Of a stretch of DNA of 64,000 bases, positions 59,039 to 64,000 are shown piece after piece. Position numbers and translations under genes: made by a program. The notes under the pieces are model-generated. The model was not told the origin of the DNA. It did no database searches and was given only the letters and a program-made list of their open reading frames with translations. The stretch is taken from NCBI GenBank assembly GCA_033675545.1, contig JAWDGP010002535.1, positions 64,501 through 128,500 on the forward strand. The letters run 5' to 3'. The stretch is from Elysia crispata (Eukaryota > Mollusca > Gastropoda > Plakobranchidae). Position 1 is the stretch's first letter, and each line of letters opens with the position of its first letter.

Positions 59039-59321
59039 CTTCTTCTTCTTCTTCTTCTTCTTCTTCTTCTTCTTCTTCTTCTTCTTCTTCTTCTTCTTCT
59101 TCTTCTTCTTCTTCTTCTTCTTCTTCTTCTTCTTCTTCTTCTTCTTCTTCTTCTTCTTCTTCTTCTTCTTCTTCTTCTTCTTCTTCTTCTTCTTCTTCTT
59201 CTTCTTCTTCTTCTTCTTCTTCTTCTTCTTCTTCTTCTTCTTCTCTTTGTCGTCGTCGTCGTCCTCCTCCTCCTCTTCTTCTTCTTCTTCTTCTTCTTTT
59301 TTCCTCCTCCTCCTCGAGTCG
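58976..59321. repeat. Compound triplet repeat (TTG)n(TTC)n(GTC)n(CTC)n(TTC)n
   Basis: A TTG run (about 58979-59036) passes into an uninterrupted TTC run of 208 bases (59037-59244, about 69 units). GTC, CTC, TTC and CTC blocks follow. It ends about 325 bases before the UBFD1 start codon. Long open frames in all phases (poly-Phe, poly-Glu, poly-Lys, poly-Arg) are artefacts of the repeat. Confidence 0.98.
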
Positions 59322-59337
59322 GCATGACAGAGTAAAT

Positions 59338-59339
<2 letters not shown>

Positions 59340-59370
<31 letters not shown>
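59340..59370. repeat. Poly-A run
   Basis: About 31 A residues just after the triplet repeat and upstream of UBFD1. Confidence 0.95.
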
Positions 59371-59373
<3 letters not shown>

Positions 59374-59647
59374 AACTTAAGTCTAATTTCTGTTACTCTT
59401 GCTACAACTAACAAATAAAAATTTATAAAACAATATAACAATTGATTAATAATTGTAACCGTGAGAAGATCAAGTCAAAAACAAGCAAGCAAACAAAACG
59501 AATAAATGACACGAAAAATGTAAAAAAAAAACAAAACCAAAAACAAAACAAACAAACAAAAAAAACGATGTCAAACTAAACCCCAACTAAAATCACCGTG
59601 ACCCACTCTTTTGAATCTAAGTTAGTATAAGCTCATTGTCAACAACA

Positions 59648-62600
59648 ATGGCTTCGAACACAGGTAAACATGATTTGCAAATTATTGATTAAACTGGAGT
59701 TCTAATCTTAATTTATTAACGAAGAATTTTCATTTAAACCTTCACCAAAAAATTTTTTTTTAAAATACACCAATTGCTGTTCTGCAAATTTTCATAATTA
59801 AGAAAATGAAAACAAAAAGGTTCTTACAGTTACAAGCAACATTTCCTCGGATTTAGATATTATCTAGACTAGAGTCTAGATCTAGATTTAGATCTAGTTT
59901 AATCTAGATCTATCTCTTTCTCAGTTTAAAACTAGATTATTAAACTCCATATTTTTTCATCTCTCTAGATTTTTTTTCAGTTTAATGGTAACAACTGCAC
60001 TGTAGGTGGATACAATTTTTAGAAAAATAGATCTAGGCATATCTGTCAAAAGCGTAGCCTAGGCTACATAAAATGATTTTAAAACGTGGTTTTCATTTAT
60101 TTTCGTTTTAAAAGGAACTCATACAGACTTACAGCAAATTATAATTAGAAGCTAGCGCCCAAAGCCTTCAAATCAAGTGTTACATTCATAAGAAAAAATT
60201 AAATAACAAAGTCTAAGTCCCACGTGTTTTTTATTGTCTTAAAATCTAGATTAATTTGATGTTTTCTCTTACCTTATTAATATTTGACGAAAAGTTAGGC
60301 CTATACCTATGAGCAGATGATAATATTAGGAATATGAATTTTTTGTTCTACCTGCAAGTTGCCCTGAAATAACTGAGGTTTACCTACAAAGTTCGTTCTA
60401 AATGAAATGAACCGAAGTCTGTGATAGATCTATATATCAAAAGATGATTTAGATCTAGAATCTAGTCTTATGCTATTGTAAGCTTGTGGTTATTATGATT
60501 CAGTTATCAGGGTTTTTAGAATGGGTCTAGTCTAGATCTCTAACCCAAGATCAAGTTTATATTTAGAATAATAAATTCTTGATCTGCAACTAGTCCTAGG
60601 CCTCACTTCTAACTGATACTTTTCTCTTAAGCATGTTCAGACCAATCTTTTAAAAACAGCTGGATGCCTCAAGGAACAGAGTTAGTGGCAGCTATGATTT
60701 TTTTTTTCACAGATTATTGACCTACTGTTAAATATTAATTTTAAAACCAAGAATCATATTCTTTTTACTTTTTCATCTTAATGCTGCACTAATGGATCAC
60801 ACTAACTATTTATAACTTTACATGTTAACTTCTTTTTGCTTTTTTATTTCATTGCGTAGGTGCATTTACATTTTTTTAAATGTTCAGAAAAAGAAAATAA
60901 GAACGTCTTTTTGAAAATATGATTCTGTATTTTAACATGTTTTCTTTATTTTTATTTGTGTACCATCAAGACTGATGGAGCAATTATGGAATATATACGA
61001 TTTTATGAAACTCTTAGGAAGAAAATCAGCAGATATATACTGAGCTGTCAATCTATTCTGTGAAGGTCAGTAGTAGTACTAGTATGCGAGTTATCTACAG
61101 TCTCTGCTGTTTGGATCATATATGATAGAATGCAAAACTAAATCTTTCCTGAGTATAACTTGGTCTATACTTGAAGTTCCTCTTGCTGTATTTGATATTA
61201 CGTTTGGTATTACATCTACTTGAATTAACCTCAGCTTAAACGAAAAATTCAAAATACCTATAGAGGTCAAACTGTCATTTGATCTAGATAAAGATCAATA
61301 CCATGAATATGTCTAAAGTTGTGTTTCATGTAACTATGTATAATTTTGGATATTCGCTTTATAATTTTTTTTTTATATATTGACAATTAAATTCAGAACT
61401 GCCTCCAGAGGGGTCCTCAGTAGATGCCCCACCAACAGAATCTTTAGCAACTATCAAAGAGCCTGCCACAAATGATATAGATGAGGACAGTTCTGCATCA
61501 GGGTCTGTGGTAGAATGTACAGAATCCCAAATACAGTCTATACTAGCAGCAGCTGGTCAAGGAATTGATGATGAGGATGAAGAATCAGAAGGTGAGAGTA
61601 AATAGCAAATGTTACTTTAGCCAGTCTATCAAAATCTCATATTTACCAACACACTTTGTTTCACATTATATTTCAAAGACCTTAGAGCCAGAACTTTTTG
61701 TTATAAACCAATATTAGATGATATAAAGTTTCATATTATATTTTGAAGACCTTAGAGCCAGACCTTTTTGTAATAAACCAATGGTAGATGGTATACATTA
61801 ATCATTTGCTTCAGAATTACATTTTAATTACTTGAAAGGTTATGAACAAAAAACTTGTTTTTTCTTGTACCAAAAGCTAAGTTCAAAACTGAACCATTTT
61901 TTTACAAATATTACTAATAAAACAAAGTGTACAAGATGAAGAGCATTTAAATGGCTCTTTATGCCTAAGGTTACAGTTTTATAAAATGTATAATTACATG
62001 AGAACTTTTATCCAAAAAAAAAAAAAAAGAGAAAAGAAAAGAGCAACCTTTCCTAAGAAAGCCAATAAAGAGTTTTTAAAGATTTTATTACTGTGGCTAT
62101 TTCTGATTGGTAATACTTCATGTTCAAGCGAAAGTTCATTCAAACCATTTGTGTTCTTCAGTTTTAGAACTCAGTAGTGTGGAAAAAAAAAGAGGTAGTT
62201 TGTTAAAAATGTATTTGAATATACAGAGGATAGAAATTTTTCTTTACTTGCTGTAGATCTCATCTGAAAATTTGTTTTTTTAGAACTTGATCAGAAAGAG
62301 AAAGTTCGGTTTACTGTGATATACAAGAAGCAAAAACATGAAGTGTCCTGGCCCTTAGACTGCACAGTCAGCAAATTAAAATCTCATATAGAATCATTAA
62401 CAAGTGAGTGGTCAAGTTTTCTGGTGGTTCTATGCAATATCATAAATTATTTTTCTTAAAGCTCATGTCATTTTTTTTAAATGAAATTTTTAGCTTGTTT
62501 GATGAAAAGAAATACATTTACTTAATCAAAGCAGGAAGCATCATTATTGCTTAATAGTGGAAAACGAATAAATCATGAAAGTTTCATCGCTCAGACAATG

Positions 62601-63048
62601 CTATTTAGCTCAATAAATTAAGAGCTGTTTGGAACAATAATGTGAAGATGATATTCACTAAGTATTCTCTAAAAAAACAAAACAAAAAAAACTGTGCGAT
62701 ACATGGACATCATTGTGATTTAGAAAAGGTCTGTCATGTCGTTCATCTTTGCTAGCCCAAAATAACTTCTATCCTTATTTTAGAAACAGAAAAATATTGA
62801 GGCTTTGACCTCTTTTTTCCATAAAAATGAAAAACAAAATGACATATAAAACCATCACTCCTCTATACAGACTAGTATCTTTCTTTATAAACTTTACTTA
62901 ATGAGGTTAAGTGATTATTTGAAGAAAGATCTATTCCAGCACCATTCATTGCTTTTATTTTCATGTTCACTTTAAAAGTGGTAACCTTTTTTTCTCTCTC
63001 ATAATTTTATAGGTGTTCCAGCATCTTTACAAAAAATAATGTACAAAG
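59648..63048 (+). CDS. UBFD1: Ubiquitin domain-containing protein UBFD1 (partial, 3' end beyond window)
   Basis: UBFD1 is a conserved protein with an N-terminal ubiquitin-like domain, reported to bind polyubiquitin and to affect NF-kappaB signalling. Four exons are visible: 59648-59663, 61397-61591, 62284-62403, 63013-63048. All junctions are phase 1 with AG/GT borders, and the last donor is at 63049. The ATG has a good context (aacaacaATGG) and is followed by only 16 coding bases before the first intron. Exon 2 encodes an acidic, low-complexity N-terminal region (GIDDEDEESE). Exons 3 and 4 encode the start of the ubiquitin-like fold: VRFTVIYKKQKHEVSWPLD, VSKLKSHIESLT and VPASLQKIMYK. These correspond to human VDLKIIWNKTKHDVKFPLD and LPPAMQKVMYKG. 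The remaining exons were not found before 64000. Confidence 0.9.
59867..59910. repeat. TCTAGA/AGATCT-rich stretch
   Basis: Dense TCTAGATCTAGAT motifs in UBFD1 intron 1, the same motif as in other parts of the window. Confidence 0.7.
61658..61797. repeat. 70-bp tandem duplication
   Basis: gaccttagagccaga near 61678 and again near 61748, with similar sequence on both sides at a constant offset of 70. It lies in UBFD1 intron 2. Confidence 0.85.
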
Positions 63049-64000
63049 GTAAGGGTAAAAAACACGTAAAAAAATTTAAAAAATATTATTTTAACATTTT
63101 CTTTTTGTGACTTAGTCTACAAGTTATTGACTAAGTACATGTATTCTTTTTCTCCTAATAATCTTTTTAGCTTCTATTAAAAATACCATCTTGGCATTTC
63201 TTTCCTTTATTGCTTAAATTACCCTAACATCAGGTCTTTGGTTCAACTAAAAGAGGTCTTGAGCTGAGAATAAAATATAAACGAATAAATTGTGCTTTAT
63301 AAATTTTTTTAAAGTGAATCCTTATTATTTTATTATTTAAACTCTAAGCTTGAAATACAAACAAATTTGCTTACTTGATGGTTTTTAGCATCTTTACTTT
63401 TTCTGTCATTTGTCAAACCATCTTTGCCATTGATATCAAAAGAAAAAGAAGTCCATAGAGGATCATTAAATTAATGAAATTATGTGAAACAGAATCAAGA
63501 TGGAATCATGCGAATCTTTAAAATATTTAGTACTTTTTGGGAATAGCTCCAGGATTTTATGTTAAGACAGAGTCACAGGTGTAAGCAAACTTTGCAAATC
63601 AAAAGTATAGTGATCTATTTCATTTTACTTATTAGCATAGTTAGGACATCAGCCATATCAAGGTTTAACTGTCCTTACTGTGACAAATAATAAAACATTA
63701 TAGCTTTCTTTGACACTTAATTCAAAAGTTTGTTAAGTTCAATTGATTGGTCTGTACTTAAAAAGGCCTTGGTTAATACCCATAATGAAGGGGCGTTTAA
63801 TGGTATGAAAGACATTTCCAGATATTTGCCAAAAGATCCTACTGTTTCTTCTATTAAGTCAATCCGAGAGGTTTTGTTAATACCTTCACTTTGAACATCC
63901 TTTTTTCAAGGAAGATAGTGACAATTTGTTACAAGCCTCTCTCTAAGTGACATAGTGGCAGATGCCTCTGCACTTCAATCTTTCAAAAACATTTTCATTC
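63049..64000 (+). other. UBFD1 intron running past the window end
   Basis: AT-rich sequence after the donor ggtaagg at 63048. No exon continuing the ubiquitin-like domain was recognised. An unexplained open stretch lies at 63721-63894. Confidence 0.6.

Noticed and set aside
58900-59441. Long overlapping open frames of poly-Glu, poly-Lys, poly-Arg or poly-Phe
   Set aside because: They are readings of the TTC/GAA triplet repeat in all phases, with no conserved flanking protein sequence and no splice support.

Overview
The window is a stretch of an intron-rich, AT-rich animal nuclear genome. No bacterial, organellar or viral gene set is visible. Four host genes can be read exon by exon from conserved protein sequence and matching splice phases: USO1/p115 (+, 5' end outside the window), CFAP96 (-, complete), MRE11 (+, complete coding region) and UBFD1 (+, 3' end outside the window). 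Long low-complexity tracts, many short AGATCT-rich stretches and invertebrate-like divergence from the human proteins suggest a lophotrochozoan, perhaps a gastropod mollusc. That placement is inference; no search was run.

Layout: 1-22759 is USO1, 21 coding exons for 869 visible residues of the vesicle-tethering factor. Its introns hold most of the mobile DNA: five TA-flanked, inverted-repeat DNA elements that look pogo/Tigger- or Tc1-like, a hAT-like zinc-finger relic, a fold-back element, tandem duplications and a 148-bp CT tract. 22760-28980 is the USO1 3' UTR and intergenic DNA with a decayed LINE fragment. 28981-39123 is CFAP96, a ciliary microtubule-associated protein, with two candidate last exons that both resemble the conserved C-terminus. 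39124-45515 is a sparse intergenic region with a CT tract, AGATCT-rich sequence and a possible tRNA-derived SINE. 45516-about 56400 is MRE11 (10 firm coding exons plus one candidate 18-nt microexon). 56400-59640 holds another SINE-like sequence and a 343-bp run of triplet repeats. 59648-64000 is the start of UBFD1.

The four genes serve unrelated cell functions: Golgi tethering, cilium structure, double-strand-break repair, and a ubiquitin-like domain protein. Nothing suggests a gene cluster or operon. I found no previously undescribed multi-gene system. The observations most worth a second look are the duplicated terminal exon of CFAP96, the possible MRE11 microexon, the set of TA-flanked elements packed into USO1 introns, and three long hairpins inside introns.
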